64,000 nucleotides of DNA from an uncultured Clostridia bacterium (GCA_934631025.1 CAKTXR010000001.1:139652-203651); one strand, 5' to 3'; counted from the stretch's first letter, positions 34,072 to 44,263 are shown. Numbers and translations: made by a program. Notes: generated from the sequence alone by a model not told the origin.

Positions 34072-37000
34072 ATGCAGTGGACAAGCGAACAGCGGGAGGC
34101 CATCGAAGCGCGGCATACCAATCTGCTCCTGGCCGCTGCCGCCGGATCGGGCAAGACCACGGTGCTGGTCGAGCGCGTGCTGCGTTTGATCGCCGAGGGC
34201 GCGGACATCGGCAATATGCTGATCGTCACCTTTACGCGCGCCGCGGCCGCCGATATGCGCGCCTCGCTCATTAAGGCGCTGACCCGCGCTTCGGCGCAGG
34301 ATCCCCGCTTCCGCGCGCAGGCCGAGGCGGCGGAATGCGCGGGCATCAGCACGATTCACTCCTTCTGCATCGACGTGCTGCGCGAGTATTTCCAGCGCGC
34401 CGACGTGGATCCGGCCTTCCGCGTGGCCGACAGCGCCGAAGCCGCCATACTGCGCGACAAGGCGCTCGATGCGGCCATGAACGCCGTCTATGCCGCAGAA
34501 AACGGCGATCTGCGCGCGCTGGCCGAGAACCGCACGCCCGAGCAGGTGCGCGATCTGTCTCTCCGGCTGTACGCCTTTCTGGCCGACCGCCCCGATCCCG
34601 AGGGCTGGCTCAACGAAGCGATCGGCCGGCTCGAGCGCGGCGAGGATATCTGGTCGCCGATTCTGCTGGAGGCGGCGCGGCGTGTGCTCTCCGATGCGGC
34701 GGCGCTGGCGGAGGACGCGCTCACGTTCTGTCAGGGCAACGATTTCCTCTTCCCGTATCTCAAGGCGGCGAAGGGCGACTGCGAGCTGGTGGACGCGCTT
34801 TTGAAAATGGACTATGAGCCATTGCGCGCGGCGCTGGAAAAGCCGTCCTTTTTGCGGCTGGCGACGATTAAGGGCGCGGCCGACGATCCCGATGCGGCGT
34901 ATTACCGCAAGCTGCGCGACGAGTTCAAAAAGACCGTCTCGAAGGCGGGCGACCGGCTGCCGCTGCCGCTTGCGGACGCGATCGAGGATCTGCCGGCTTC
35001 GGCGGCGGAGGTGCGCGCGCTGCGCTTGATCGTCATGCGGCTGGACGCGGAATACACGCGCCTGAAGGACGAGCGCTCGATCCTCACGTTCGGCGATCTG
35101 GAGCGGCGCACGCTTCGGGCGCTGGAGGACGATTCCGTGGCGCAGGCGCTGCGGGAGAAATTCACGCACATATTCATCGACGAATATCAGGACGTTTCCG
35201 ACATTCAGGAGGCGATCCTGACGCGCATCGCCCGAGAGGACAATCTGTTCTTCGTGGGCGACGTCAAGCAGAGCATCTATCGCTTCCGCAGCGCCGAGCC
35301 GACGCTGTTCCAGAGCCGCTATGAGCGCTATGGCCGCGGCGAGGGCGGCCGGCTGGTGCTGCTCAACAGCAACTTCCGCTCCCGCGCGAGCATACTGAAC
35401 TTCACCAACGCCGTGTTCGCGCGCGCCATGCAGGGCGGGCCGAGCGAGATCGTCTATGACGAAAGGGCGTATCTGCGCTGCGGCGCGGCCTATCAGGGTG
35501 AGGACGCGCCGGTCGAGCTGACGCTGATCGCGCCCGGCGACGAGGACGATTCCGAACCGCCGGAGGACGGCGAGGGCGGCGAAGCCGCGCGGCTGATCCT
35601 CGACATGAAGGATGCGGAGGTCGAAGCGCTGGTCGCGGCGCGGCGTATCCGAGAGCTGTTGGGCACGCCCACCTACGACGCAAAGGCCGGCGCGTTTCGG
35701 CCGCTCAGGTACCGCGATTTCGTAATTCTGATCCGTCAGGCGCGCGACGTGGCCGCGCAGATCCTCGCCGTGCTCAAGCGCGAGGGCATACCGGCCTATG
35801 CCGACGTGTCGGGCGGCTATCTGGACGTGGTCGAGGTGCGCGTGGCCGTAGCGCTGCTCAAGCTGATCGAGAACCGGCGGCGCGACGTGGAGTGGATCGC
35901 CGTGCTGCGCTCCCCCGCGATGGGGCTGAGCAGCGAGGAGCTGTCGCGGCTGCGCGTGAAGCATCCCGGCGGCGGCTACTGCGACGCTGTTGCCGAATAC
36001 GCCGCGCGGGAGGACGACGAGCTGACGCACAGGCTGCGCGGACTGCTCGCGCGGCTGGACGAATGGCGCGCCCGTTCGCGCGTAACGCCGCTGCCTTCGT
36101 TCATATTCGACGTGCTGCGCGAATCGAATCTCTATGCCTGCGTGGGCGCGATGCCCGGCGGCGCGCAGCGGCAGGCCAATCTGGATATACTCTGCGACCG
36201 TGCGGCGGCCTATGAATCGGCGCAGACGGGCGGCCTGACCGGCTTCCTCAACCATCTGGAGCAGATGAACGCTTCCCGCGAGGACATGGGCGAGGCGCAC
36301 GTTCTGGGCGAAAACGACGACGTTGTGCGCGTCATGACAGTCCACAAGAGCAAGGGACTTGAATTCCCCGTGGTGTTCGGGCTGATGATGGGGCGGCCGT
36401 TCAACACGCGCTCCTCGCATGCCGAACTGCTCATGCACCGCGAAACCGGCGTGGGACTCAAGCATATCGACAACCGGCTGGTCTCCAGGCGCGACGTGCT
36501 GCCCCGTCTGGCCGCGGCGCAGAAGCACCTCTCCGAGGGCATGGCCGAGGAAATGCGCATACTCTACGTCCTGCTCACCCGCGCCAAGGATCGCCTGATC
36601 CTCAGCGGCAGCAGCGCGCATATGGAAAAGCAGCTGCGTCGAGGACGGCTGAGCATTCGGCGCGCGCTTTCTCCTTCGAACTGGCTGGATGTCCTGCTGC
36701 CCGCCGTGATGACCATGCCGGGCGGCGAGACGCTGGGAGCCGGCGCGGCGATCGTCGATTCGGGCGCACGGGTCAGCGTGAGCATGATCACGCGCGAGTC
36801 GCTCTCCGCGTCGGCGGGCGAGGAATCCAGACGCGCGGACGCGCTCTTTGACGAAGCGGCGGCCGCCGAGCCGGACGAAAAGCTGCTGGCGGCTTATCGC
36901 TGGCGCTATCCCCATGCGGGCGATGTGCTGATCCCGATGAAGCTGACGGCCTCGGGCGTCAAGCGCGAGCTGGACGGCCCGGCGCACCCGCCCGAGCTGC

Positions 37001-37560
37001 TCGATCGGCCGGCGTTCCTTTCGGAGGACGCGGAATCGATGACCGGCGCGGAACGCGGCACGGCGGCGCACACGGCGCTGCAAAAGCTCGATCTGGCCGC
37101 GCTCAGGGGGCTTTCCGGCGACGAAATTCACGCTGAGATCGTGCGGCAGCTCAACCATATGGCCGAAACGGGCGCGCTCACGCCGGCGATGCGCGAGGTC
37201 GTCCGGCCGCGGATGCTGGTTTCGTTCTTCACGGACGGGCCGGGCGCGCGGCTTCTGAAGGCGGACACGGCGCGCCGCGAGTGGATGTTTACACTCAAGA
37301 TGAGCGCGCGGGAAGCGCTGGACGTGGATAGCGACGAATATGTGCTGGTGCAGGGCGCGATCGACTGCTGCTTTGTCGAGGACGGACAGTGGGTGCTGCT
37401 CGACTACAAGACCGACCGCACCGACGACGAGGACGAACTCAAACGGCGCTATGAGCCGCAGCTGCGCCTTTACGCGCGCGCGCTGGAGACGCTGACCGGC
37501 CGTCCGGTAAAGGAGACGCTGATCTGCCTGCTGCGCGCGGGGCGGACGATCGCGCTGTAA
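34072..37560 (+). CDS. addA: AddA-type helicase-nuclease
   Basis: 1162 residues, normal for AddA. The UvrD-type helicase has LLAAAAGSGKTTVLVERVLR (Walker A), FIDEYQDVSDIQ (Walker B), VGDVKQSIYRFRSAEP, VMTVHKSKGLEFPVVFGLMM and LYVLLTRAKDRLILSG. The C-terminal PD-(D/E)XK nuclease shows VQGAIDCCF and LLDYKTDR. It processes double-strand breaks for RecA loading. GGAGG lies 9 nt before the ATG at 34072; upstream in-frame ATGs lack a spaced site. Its usual partner addB is not adjacent, so it must lie elsewhere or be absent. Confidence 0.93.
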   Translation: MQWTSEQREAIEARHTNLLLAAAAGSGKTTVLVERVLRLIAEGADIGNMLIVTFTRAAAADMRASLIKALTRASAQDPRFRAQAEAAECAGISTIHSFCIDVLREYFQRADVDPAFRVADSAEAAILRDKALDAAMNAVYAAENGDLRALAENRTPEQVRDLSLRLYAFLADRPDPEGWLNEAIGRLERGEDIWSPILLEAARRVLSDAAALAEDALTFCQGNDFLFPYLKAAKGDCELVDALLKMDYEPLRAALEKPSFLRLATIKGAADDPDAAYYRKLRDEFKKTVSKAGDRLPLPLADAIEDLPASAAEVRALRLIVMRLDAEYTRLKDERSILTFGDLERRTLRALEDDSVAQALREKFTHIFIDEYQDVSDIQEAILTRIAREDNLFFVGDVKQSIYRFRSAEPTLFQSRYERYGRGEGGRLVLLNSNFRSRASILNFTNAVFARAMQGGPSEIVYDERAYLRCGAAYQGEDAPVELTLIAPGDEDDSEPPEDGEGGEAARLILDMKDAEVEALVAARRIRELLGTPTYDAKAGAFRPLRYRDFVILIRQARDVAAQILAVLKREGIPAYADVSGGYLDVVEVRVAVALLKLIENRRRDVEWIAVLRSPAMGLSSEELSRLRVKHPGGGYCDAVAEYAAREDDELTHRLRGLLARLDEWRARSRVTPLPSFIFDVLRESNLYACVGAMPGGAQRQANLDILCDRAAAYESAQTGGLTGFLNHLEQMNASREDMGEAHVLGENDDVVRVMTVHKSKGLEFPVVFGLMMGRPFNTRSSHAELLMHRETGVGLKHIDNRLVSRRDVLPRLAAAQKHLSEGMAEEMRILYVLLTRAKDRLILSGSSAHMEKQLRRGRLSIRRALSPSNWLDVLLPAVMTMPGGETLGAGAAIVDSGARVSVSMITRESLSASAGEESRRADALFDEAAAAEPDEKLLAAYRWRYPHAGDVLIPMKLTASGVKRELDGPAHPPELLDRPAFLSEDAESMTGAERGTAAHTALQKLDLAALRGLSGDEIHAEIVRQLNHMAETGALTPAMREVVRPRMLVSFFTDGPGARLLKADTARREWMFTLKMSAREALDVDSDEYVLVQGAIDCCFVEDGQWVLLDYKTDRTDDEDELKRRYEPQLRLYARALETLTGRPVKETLICLLRAGRTIAL

Positions 37561-37867
37561 GCGGCGTTGGCTGCCGAGGATACGCACAGAAATGGCGCGG
37601 GAGCAATTCCAGCCATGCCGCGCCTGAAAATCTCTGTCGGGCAGCGCGGAACTGCGTCTTGAAAATTGCGGGGATGTAATGCGGCGCGTTTTTTTGCCAC
37701 CGAGCTTTATGCTTTTTCTAAAGCTGAAGCAGGCGGGAATTTGAGCGCTGCGCCTTTTGACAAGCACGACTGAATTTGCTGCCGCCCCATTTCGCGGGAC
37801 GCGCCGGAGCGTTTTTCAGGCGAAGCGCGGACGCTGGACAATACTTTTTGTTTGGAGGAAATGGGCT
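37561..37867. other. Intergenic gap without a recognisable gene
   Basis: About 300 nt between addA and the isomerase gene. It has a run of seven T after a GC-rich stretch at 37681-37695, but I cannot draw a convincing terminator stem. A TTGACA at about 37757 has no well-placed -10 box. Confidence 0.4.
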
Positions 37868-38719
37868 ATGATAGGAACCTCACTGCCGCTGGGCGTGTTG
37901 ACGCAGAATCCGGCCTGCGAGGCGGATAAGCGGCTGCTGGATGACTACGGCGGCATAAAGGCGCTGCTGGCTGCCTTCAGGGGAATGGGTGTGGGCGCGG
38001 TGGAACTGCGCAGCGTCAAATCGCACGCGGACGCGACGATGCTGACCGCCTGCACGCGCGCCGTGCTGGACGCGGGACTGACCGTGACCATACACGCCGC
38101 GCTGGACGAGCTGCCGGCCGAGACGTTCTTTGAAAACCTGCGCCCTGCGCTCGAGCTGCTGCCCGAAAATCATCCCATCGTGCCGCTGACCGTTCACTCG
38201 ATGAAAACGGGCGACGAGACGCGCGACCGCGCCGCCACCGTGCGCCTGCTCTCGGCGTGGGGACGGTTTGCCGCCGAGCGCCGTCTGCCGGTCAAACTGG
38301 CGCTCGAAAATAACCGCATACACAGAAGCGGCCTGTCGATCGTCGACTGCGACGGCGTGATCTCTACGGTGCGCGAGGTGGGGCTTGAAAATGTGGGCGT
38401 GTGCTTTGACTTCGGGCATCTGTATTCGAATTTCGTGAGCTATCCCGAATGCACGCCCTATCTGCCGGACGACGCTTTCCTGAGCGCGGCGATCCACACG
38501 CACATCCACGCGCTGACGCACACAACGCACTATCCGCTGACCGCGGGGAAGCTGCCGCTCGAGGAGTACATCGGCCAGCTGCGCCGCTGCGGCTATCGGG
38601 GGATATACAATCTCGAGCTGGAGTGCGGCCGCTTCTGGCAGGAGGTCGATCCGCGCGAGGCGTTCGAGGGATCCGTCGCCGTTCTCAAGGACTGCCTGAC
38701 TCAATACGGGGAGGAATGA
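37868..38719 (+). CDS. Sugar phosphate isomerase/epimerase-like TIM barrel
   Basis: 283 residues. The xylose-isomerase-like barrel has LALENNRIHRSG, VGVCFDFGHLYSN (metal-binding Asp and His) and a late IYNLELECGRFW (metal Glu). The ATG at 37868 has TTTGGAGG 8 to 15 nt upstream; the open frame upstream lacks a site. It lies 3 nt before a metallo-hydrolase gene, so the two are probably an operon acting on one carbohydrate or cyclitol derivative. Substrate unknown. Confidence 0.8.
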   Translation: MIGTSLPLGVLTQNPACEADKRLLDDYGGIKALLAAFRGMGVGAVELRSVKSHADATMLTACTRAVLDAGLTVTIHAALDELPAETFFENLRPALELLPENHPIVPLTVHSMKTGDETRDRAATVRLLSAWGRFAAERRLPVKLALENNRIHRSGLSIVDCDGVISTVREVGLENVGVCFDFGHLYSNFVSYPECTPYLPDDAFLSAAIHTHIHALTHTTHYPLTAGKLPLEEYIGQLRRCGYRGIYNLELECGRFWQEVDPREAFEGSVAVLKDCLTQYGEE

Positions 38720-38722
38720 GCC

Positions 38723-39556
38723 ATGACGCGCGAGGAAAACGTCAAATATCCCGTGCTGAAGCGCTATGCCGAGCGCTATGGGGAGATTTTCGGGGATATT
38801 GAAAGGAGCCTTGCCCGGACGGACAATGCGTTCTGGCTGATGGGCGCGGCCAACTACATCTTCTCGACCGGCGGCGTGCGCTGGGCGGTCGATCCGATGT
38901 TCAAAACGCCGCGCGATCATTCGTCGCTGCGCGCGCTGGGCAGGGAGCGGGCGAAAGGGCTGCTCTCGACGATGCGCTTCATGCTGCTCACGCACAGCCA
39001 TGCCGATCATTTCGATCCCGAGGTCATGCGGCTGTGCCCGGACGTGGAGTGGATCGTGCCCGAGCATCTTGCGTCGATGACGCCCGAGGGCTGCCGCAAA
39101 ACGGTGATCGACGATGGCGATGTGCTCGAGCGCGAGGGGATCGTCATCCGCGCCTTTTCCGGCTTTCATTACGACGCGGGCACGACCCACGGCGTGCCGG
39201 AGACCGGCTATCTGGTCGACACCGGCGCGCACCGCATCCTCATGCCCGCCGACGTGCGCGATTACGGCAAGCGCCTGCCGGACATGGGGCGCGCGACGCA
39301 TCTGTTCATGCACGTCTGGCTGGGCCGCGCCAACGCGCTCAATTATCCCTGCGGCGATTATCCCGATCAGGTCGCCGAGTTCGCGCTGTCCGCACATCCT
39401 GAGAAGATCTATCTGACGCATCTCATGGAGGCCGCGCGTGTTCCGGAGGATCTGTGGACGTACGCCCACGCCGGCCTTGTGATGGACGCGCTTCTGGCGC
39501 GCGATCCGGCCTGCGACGTGTCGATTCCGCTGCCCGGAAAGACGCAGCGCCTGTGA
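38723..39556 (+). CDS. Metallo-beta-lactamase-fold hydrolase
   Basis: 277 residues. The zinc motif LLTHSHADHFD is intact, and later metal ligands fit YDAGTTHGVPETGYLVD and LTHLMEA. The family includes lactonases and UlaG-like enzymes that open sugar lactones. The tight coupling to a sugar isomerase-like gene fits such a role (inference). The extra N-terminal helix of about 35 residues is unusual for the minimal fold. Confidence 0.8.
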   Translation: MTREENVKYPVLKRYAERYGEIFGDIERSLARTDNAFWLMGAANYIFSTGGVRWAVDPMFKTPRDHSSLRALGRERAKGLLSTMRFMLLTHSHADHFDPEVMRLCPDVEWIVPEHLASMTPEGCRKTVIDDGDVLEREGIVIRAFSGFHYDAGTTHGVPETGYLVDTGAHRILMPADVRDYGKRLPDMGRATHLFMHVWLGRANALNYPCGDYPDQVAEFALSAHPEKIYLTHLMEAARVPEDLWTYAHAGLVMDALLARDPACDVSIPLPGKTQRL

Positions 39557-39596
39557 GTCCCCTTTTCAAAAAAACGTGATGGTAACACGGGCAGAC

Positions 39597-39626
39597 TTGA
39601 CAGAGAACATACTCCGCCGCTAAAAT
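39597..39626 (+). promoter_or_regulatory. Promoter of typA
   Basis: TTGACA (39597-39602), 18 nt, TAAAAT (39621-39626), about 45 nt upstream of the typA start. Confidence 0.65.
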
Positions 39627-39672
39627 AACTAGGTTATTGAAGCAATCTAGATAGGCGAAGGAGTCTTTGACT

Positions 39673-41499
39673 TTGACTGTGAAAAGAGAAGATCTCAGAA
39701 ATATAGCCATCATCGCGCACGTCGATCATGGCAAGACCACGCTGGTGGACGAAATGCTCAAGCAGGGCGGCGTTTTCCGCGAAAATCAGCAGGTGGCCGA
39801 GCGCGTGATGGACTCCAACGATCTGGAGCGCGAGCGCGGCATCACCATACTGTCCAAGAACACCGCCGTTCACTATAAGGGCGTTAAGATCAACATCGTC
39901 GACACCCCCGGCCACGCCGATTTCTCCGGCGAGGTCGAGCGCGTGCTGAAGATGGTCAACGGCGTGCTGCTGCTGGTCGATTCCTTTGAAGGCCCCATGC
40001 CGCAGACCCGCTTCGTGCTCAAAAAAGCGCTGGAGCTGAATCTGCCGGTCATCATCGTGGTCAACAAGATGGATCGTCCGGACGCGCGCTGCGCCGAGGT
40101 TGTGGACGAGACGCTGGAGCTGCTGCTCGAGCTGGACGCCACCGACGAGCAGCTGGACAGCCCCATCGTGTTCGCGTCCGGCCGCGCCGGCACCTCCACG
40201 CTGGACTGGCAGCATCCCACGCCCGACCTCAGGCCGCTGTTCGACACCATTCTCGAGCACATTCCCGCGCCCGAGGGCGACGTGGACGCGCCGGCGCAGC
40301 TGCTGGTCTCCACGATCGACTATAACGACTATGTGGGCCGCATCGGCGTGGGCCGCATCGAGCGCGGCACGTTCAAGACCGGCCAGATGGCCGTGCGCTG
40401 CGTCTATGGCGAGAAGGACGTGGAAGCTCCCGTGCGCCTGACCGGCCTGTTCTGCTTCGACGGCCTCAAGCGCGTGCCGGTTGAGGAAGCCAAAATGGGC
40501 GACATCGTGGCCGTGACCGGCTTTGAGGACATCATGATCGGCGACACCATCTGCGCGCCCTCCACGCCCGAGCCGCTGCCCTTCCTGAAGATTTCCGACC
40601 CGACCGTGGCCATGACCTTCTGCGTCAACGACAGCCCGTTCGCCGGCACCGAGGGACAGTACGTCACCTCCCGCCACCTGCGCGCGCGCCTGTTCAAGGA
40701 GATGCAGACCGACGTGTCGCTGCGCGTCGAGGACACCGAGAGCACCGACGCCTTCCGCGTGTCCGGCCGCGGCGAGCTGCATCTGTCCATCCTCATCGAG
40801 ACGATGCGCCGCCAGGGCTACGAGTTCCAGGTGACCAAGCCAGTCGTGCTGTTCAAGGAGATCGACGGCCAGAAGTGCGAGCCTATGGAGAAGGTCGTCT
40901 GCGACGTGCCCAGCGAATACGCGGGCAGCGTCATCGACAAGCTGGGCCGCCGCCGCGGCACGCTGGTGAGCATGAGCGGTCAGGATCGCGTGCGTCTGGA
41001 GTTCCTGATTCCGTCTCGCGGCCTGTTCGGCTATCGCTCTGAATTTATGACCGATACCCGCGGCGAGGGCGTTATGAACGCCATCTTCGACAGCTACGAG
41101 CCGTATAAGGGCGATATTCCGACCCGCGTCTGCGGCTCCCTCGTCGCCTTTGAGACCGGCGAGACCACCAGCTACGCCATGTTCGACATTCAGGAGCGCG
41201 GCCTTCTGTTCGTCTATCCGCAGACCAAGGTGTATGCGGGCATGATCGTCGGCCGCAACAGCCGCCCCGGCGACATCGACGTAAACGTCTGCAAGAAGAA
41301 GCACCTGACCTCCATCCGCAACGCCGCCGGCGCCGAGGAAGCGCTCAAGATCACCAACGTGCGCATTCCCACGCTGGAGGAGGCCATGGAGTTCATCGAC
41401 GAGGACGAGCTGGTAGAAATCACGCCCAAGTCCGTGCGTATGCGCAAGCGCGAGCTGAACTGCGAAAAGCGCAAGAAGGCGCTGGCCCGAATGAAGTAA
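39673..41499 (+). CDS. typA: Ribosome-associated GTPase TypA/BipA
   Basis: 608 residues, full length for the family. G1 is IAHVDHGKTTLVDEML, the switch region carries ERGITI, G3 is DTPGHADFSGEVER and G4 NKMDRPDAR; EF-G-like domains and the BipA C-terminal domain follow. It binds the ribosome and supports 50S assembly and stress or cold adaptation. No ATG is available: TTG at 39673 lies 9 nt after AAGGAG (39658-39663) and is my choice, with TTG 39667 and GTG 39679 as alternatives. A promoter and a terminator make it a single-gene unit. Confidence 0.93.
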   Translation: MTVKREDLRNIAIIAHVDHGKTTLVDEMLKQGGVFRENQQVAERVMDSNDLERERGITILSKNTAVHYKGVKINIVDTPGHADFSGEVERVLKMVNGVLLLVDSFEGPMPQTRFVLKKALELNLPVIIVVNKMDRPDARCAEVVDETLELLLELDATDEQLDSPIVFASGRAGTSTLDWQHPTPDLRPLFDTILEHIPAPEGDVDAPAQLLVSTIDYNDYVGRIGVGRIERGTFKTGQMAVRCVYGEKDVEAPVRLTGLFCFDGLKRVPVEEAKMGDIVAVTGFEDIMIGDTICAPSTPEPLPFLKISDPTVAMTFCVNDSPFAGTEGQYVTSRHLRARLFKEMQTDVSLRVEDTESTDAFRVSGRGELHLSILIETMRRQGYEFQVTKPVVLFKEIDGQKCEPMEKVVCDVPSEYAGSVIDKLGRRRGTLVSMSGQDRVRLEFLIPSRGLFGYRSEFMTDTRGEGVMNAIFDSYEPYKGDIPTRVCGSLVAFETGETTSYAMFDIQERGLLFVYPQTKVYAGMIVGRNSRPGDIDVNVCKKKHLTSIRNAAGAEEALKITNVRIPTLEEAMEFIDEDELVEITPKSVRMRKRELNCEKRKKALARMK

Positions 41500-41513
41500 A
41501 CGATATTTTTCCG

Positions 41514-41554
41514 GCGGACAGGGGGCTGATTATCGGCTCTCCGTCCGCTTTTTT
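41514..41554 (+). terminator. Intrinsic terminator of typA
   Basis: GCGGAC (41514-41519) pairs with GTCCGC (41543-41548), followed by six T. The rest of the 257-nt gap to recF shows no gene. Confidence 0.65.
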
Positions 41555-41756
41555 CACAGGATTGAGCGTGCCTCAAAGAGGGAAAGGCTCAAGGCCGGGC
41601 GGATTTTTCGTAAGGGCGAAGGGCTTCGGGTTCAGCAGGGATGAATCGGGAGCTTCAGCCTGACAGAGGACGGAAAGGACGCTGGAATACAGTCCGGAGG
41701 ATTTTTGAGACGCACTCCGGATGCGCCGCGCGAAAACGACAGCGAGGGACACTGAT

Positions 41757-42848
41757 ATGCACATCACCCGCCTTGAACTTCGGCAATTCCGCAATTACGA
41801 GGAGGCCGAGCTGCGCCCCTGCGAGGGCGTGACCGTGCTCTACGGCAACAACGCGCAGGGCAAGACGGCGCTGCTCGAGGCCATCGTGTTCTGCTGCACC
41901 GGCCGCAGCCATCGCACGTCCCGCGATAAGGAGCTGATCCGCTGGGGTCAGGAGGCGGGGTGCGTGTTCGTGCAGGCCGAAAAGCGCGACGGCAGCCACG
42001 AGGTGGAGATGCTGCTCTCGAGCCTGCGCCGCAAGACCGTCAAGGTCAACGGCAGCGCGCTCCAGCGCACCGGCGAGCTGATGGGGCACGTCAACGGCGT
42101 ATTGTTCGCACCCGAGGATCTGCGCATGGTCAAGGACGGTCCCGCCGAGCGCCGCCGCTTCATCGACATGGAGTTGAGCCAGATCAAGCCCTCCTACTAT
42201 TACGCGCTCCAGCACTACGCCCACGCGCTTATGCAGCGCAACAAGCTGCTGCGGGACGTCGCCCTGAAGCCCTCCCTTTCCGATATGCTGGAGGACTGGG
42301 ACGCGCAGCTGGCGCGCTACGGCGCGGCGATCATGCGCGAGCGGCAGGCGTTCATCGCGCTGATCAGCGATTCCGCGCACGAAAATCACCTCGAAATTTC
42401 CGGCGGGCAGGAGGATCTCAAGGCGCGCTATGTACCCTCTCTGGACGCGCAGGACGAGCCGGCGCAGGCGCTTATGAAGGCGCTGCGCGTCGCGCGGGAG
42501 ATGGACGTCCGCCGCGGCACGACCAGCGTCGGCCCGCACCGCGACGACCTGATGCTGACACTCTCGGGCATGGACGTGCGCGTCTACGGCTCGCAGGGGC
42601 AGCAGCGCACCACGGCGCTCTCGCTCAAGCTGGCCGAGCTGGACATCATGCGCCGCGAGATCGGCGAATGGCCGGTGCTGATGCTGGACGACGTGATGAG
42701 CGAGCTGGATCCCAGGCGCCGCCGTCAACTGCTGGGGCGGCTCAAGGGCATACAGACCATCGTCACCTGCACCGACATGAGCGATCTGGCCGAGGCGGAA
42801 ATCGGCGCGGCCTGGCGCATACAGAATGGAACCATCGTCAGCGAATAA
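41757..42848 (+). CDS. recF: DNA repair ATPase RecF
   Basis: 363 residues. It opens with MHITRLELRQFRNYEEAEL. Walker A is GNNAQGKTALLEAI, the signature region ends YGSQGQQRTTALSLKLAEL, and Walker B is MLDDVMSELD. It helps load RecA at single-strand gaps. The ATG at 41757 is the typical RecF start; the frame is open from 41721. It is not in the usual dnaA-dnaN-recF-gyrB context but beside typA, with a zinc-ribbon membrane protein 29 nt downstream. Confidence 0.93.
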   Translation: MHITRLELRQFRNYEEAELRPCEGVTVLYGNNAQGKTALLEAIVFCCTGRSHRTSRDKELIRWGQEAGCVFVQAEKRDGSHEVEMLLSSLRRKTVKVNGSALQRTGELMGHVNGVLFAPEDLRMVKDGPAERRRFIDMELSQIKPSYYYALQHYAHALMQRNKLLRDVALKPSLSDMLEDWDAQLARYGAAIMRERQAFIALISDSAHENHLEISGGQEDLKARYVPSLDAQDEPAQALMKALRVAREMDVRRGTTSVGPHRDDLMLTLSGMDVRVYGSQGQQRTTALSLKLAELDIMRREIGEWPVLMLDDVMSELDPRRRRQLLGRLKGIQTIVTCTDMSDLAEAEIGAAWRIQNGTIVSE

Positions 42849-42877
42849 ACGCCTGAACAGGGAAGGGAGATGAGCGC

Positions 42878-44263
42878 ATGGTTTGCCCGGGATGCGGTAC
42901 GCACCTGAAGGACGGGCTGGACGTCTGTCCGGAATGCGGCACGCCGCTTGAACGCCGCGCGGCGGGAGAAAAGAAGGAAGAGAGCGGTCGGAGCGAATGG
43001 GAGCGCACCATGACCGTCGCCATGCGCGTGCTCGTTCACATACTGATCTGGATCTTTTCGCTGAGCATACTGGCCTTCGGGCTGTACAAGGCCTATTACT
43101 GGTATCAGGCGTATTCCGTGCAGAAGCGCTATGAGGACGGCACGGTCAAGATGCCCGAATTGGAGGTCGTCACGATGGACGACGGCCGGACGGGTCACGC
43201 CATCACGTTCTATGGCCGCGACGGCGACATGATCTACATCGAGGAGCTGGACGAGCGCTACATGGTCGTGGGCGGCAAGGCGGTGGTCAGGGTGGCCGAC
43301 GCGGAGTGGTTCCAGATCGCGGGCGTGAACGCGGCCTCGGCGCAGATTTCGCTCACCGCCGTTCAGACCACAGAAAAGGGCGAAAAGACGCTTTTGCCCA
43401 TCGTTTCTTTCAACGTGGAGATGCCCGTTTCGCCATTGACCATCATCAGCCCGACGGAGAAATACGTCACCACGATGTCCTCCGTGTACGATCTCAAGCT
43501 GAACGTGGTTTACGGCTCCACCGTGCTGGTGGACGGCGAGGACGTGACCGGCATGGTCGACCGTCAGGGCAATCTCTCGGTCAGCGTGGCGGTCTATCCT
43601 CAGGGCGAGAACCCCGTCTCGATACTGGTGCAGACCCCCAATCACCTTGAGACGCGCGAGGATCTGGTATTCTATCGCCAGCCGATGGACATTGATCTGG
43701 AAATCGCCTCCAACACGGCGTTTACCTCCGAGCGTGCGAACATGGTGATACGCGGCGCGGTCGATCCCACAGCGCAGCTGACCATCGAGTCAAACTATGA
43801 TCCTTCGACGTATAGTATCGACGAGAAAGGCAATTTCAGCTTCGCGGCGCTGTTCGATCATTACGGCGACAACACGATCACGCTGCGCGCGGCGAAGGCC
43901 GGCCTGCAGGATTCCGTCGTCAGCTTCAACATCTACTATGTGCCCTCCATCAACGAGTACTCGCGCAAGGCGTGGAAGATGGACTATCAGAACCTGCTCT
44001 ATTGCTGGCAGGAATGGGACGGCCGCGTGTTCGCCTGCAAGGGCACGATCGTCGCGATTATGGACGACGATCCCGACACGCTGGTCATCGACATCTCCGA
44101 CGACGGCAGCGGCAAGTATCTGGTCATCAAGAATATGTCCGGCAAGAAGATCACCGAGACCGGCGGGCGCTACGTCATCTATGCCGACGTGTCCGGCCAG
44201 GGCGAATATGAGGGCAAGACCTACACGCGCCTGATCGGGCGCTACGCGGAATCGCTCGACTGA
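42878..44263 (+). CDS. Zinc-ribbon membrane protein of unknown function
   Basis: 461 residues. An N-terminal double-Cys zinc ribbon (MVCPGCGTHLKDGLDVCPECG), a linker, one membrane helix (VLVHILIWIFSLSILAFGLY) and an extracytoplasmic region of about 380 residues. That region contains several beta domains, including an Ig/Cna-like middle part (TIISPTEKYVTTMSSVYDLK) and an OB-like end. Such proteins are common in Clostridia, but the role is not known to me. It is co-transcribed with recF and followed by a strong terminator. Confidence 0.78.
   Translation: MVCPGCGTHLKDGLDVCPECGTPLERRAAGEKKEESGRSEWERTMTVAMRVLVHILIWIFSLSILAFGLYKAYYWYQAYSVQKRYEDGTVKMPELEVVTMDDGRTGHAITFYGRDGDMIYIEELDERYMVVGGKAVVRVADAEWFQIAGVNAASAQISLTAVQTTEKGEKTLLPIVSFNVEMPVSPLTIISPTEKYVTTMSSVYDLKLNVVYGSTVLVDGEDVTGMVDRQGNLSVSVAVYPQGENPVSILVQTPNHLETREDLVFYRQPMDIDLEIASNTAFTSERANMVIRGAVDPTAQLTIESNYDPSTYSIDEKGNFSFAALFDHYGDNTITLRAAKAGLQDSVVSFNIYYVPSINEYSRKAWKMDYQNLLYCWQEWDGRVFACKGTIVAIMDDDPDTLVIDISDDGSGKYLVIKNMSGKKITETGGRYVIYADVSGQGEYEGKTYTRLIGRYAESLD

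Noticed and set aside
34033..37767. Open frame of more than 1,200 codons on the minus strand opposite addA
   Set aside because: It is the mirror of a clearly real helicase-nuclease gene in GC-rich DNA; the translation is Arg/His/Ala-rich with no domain.
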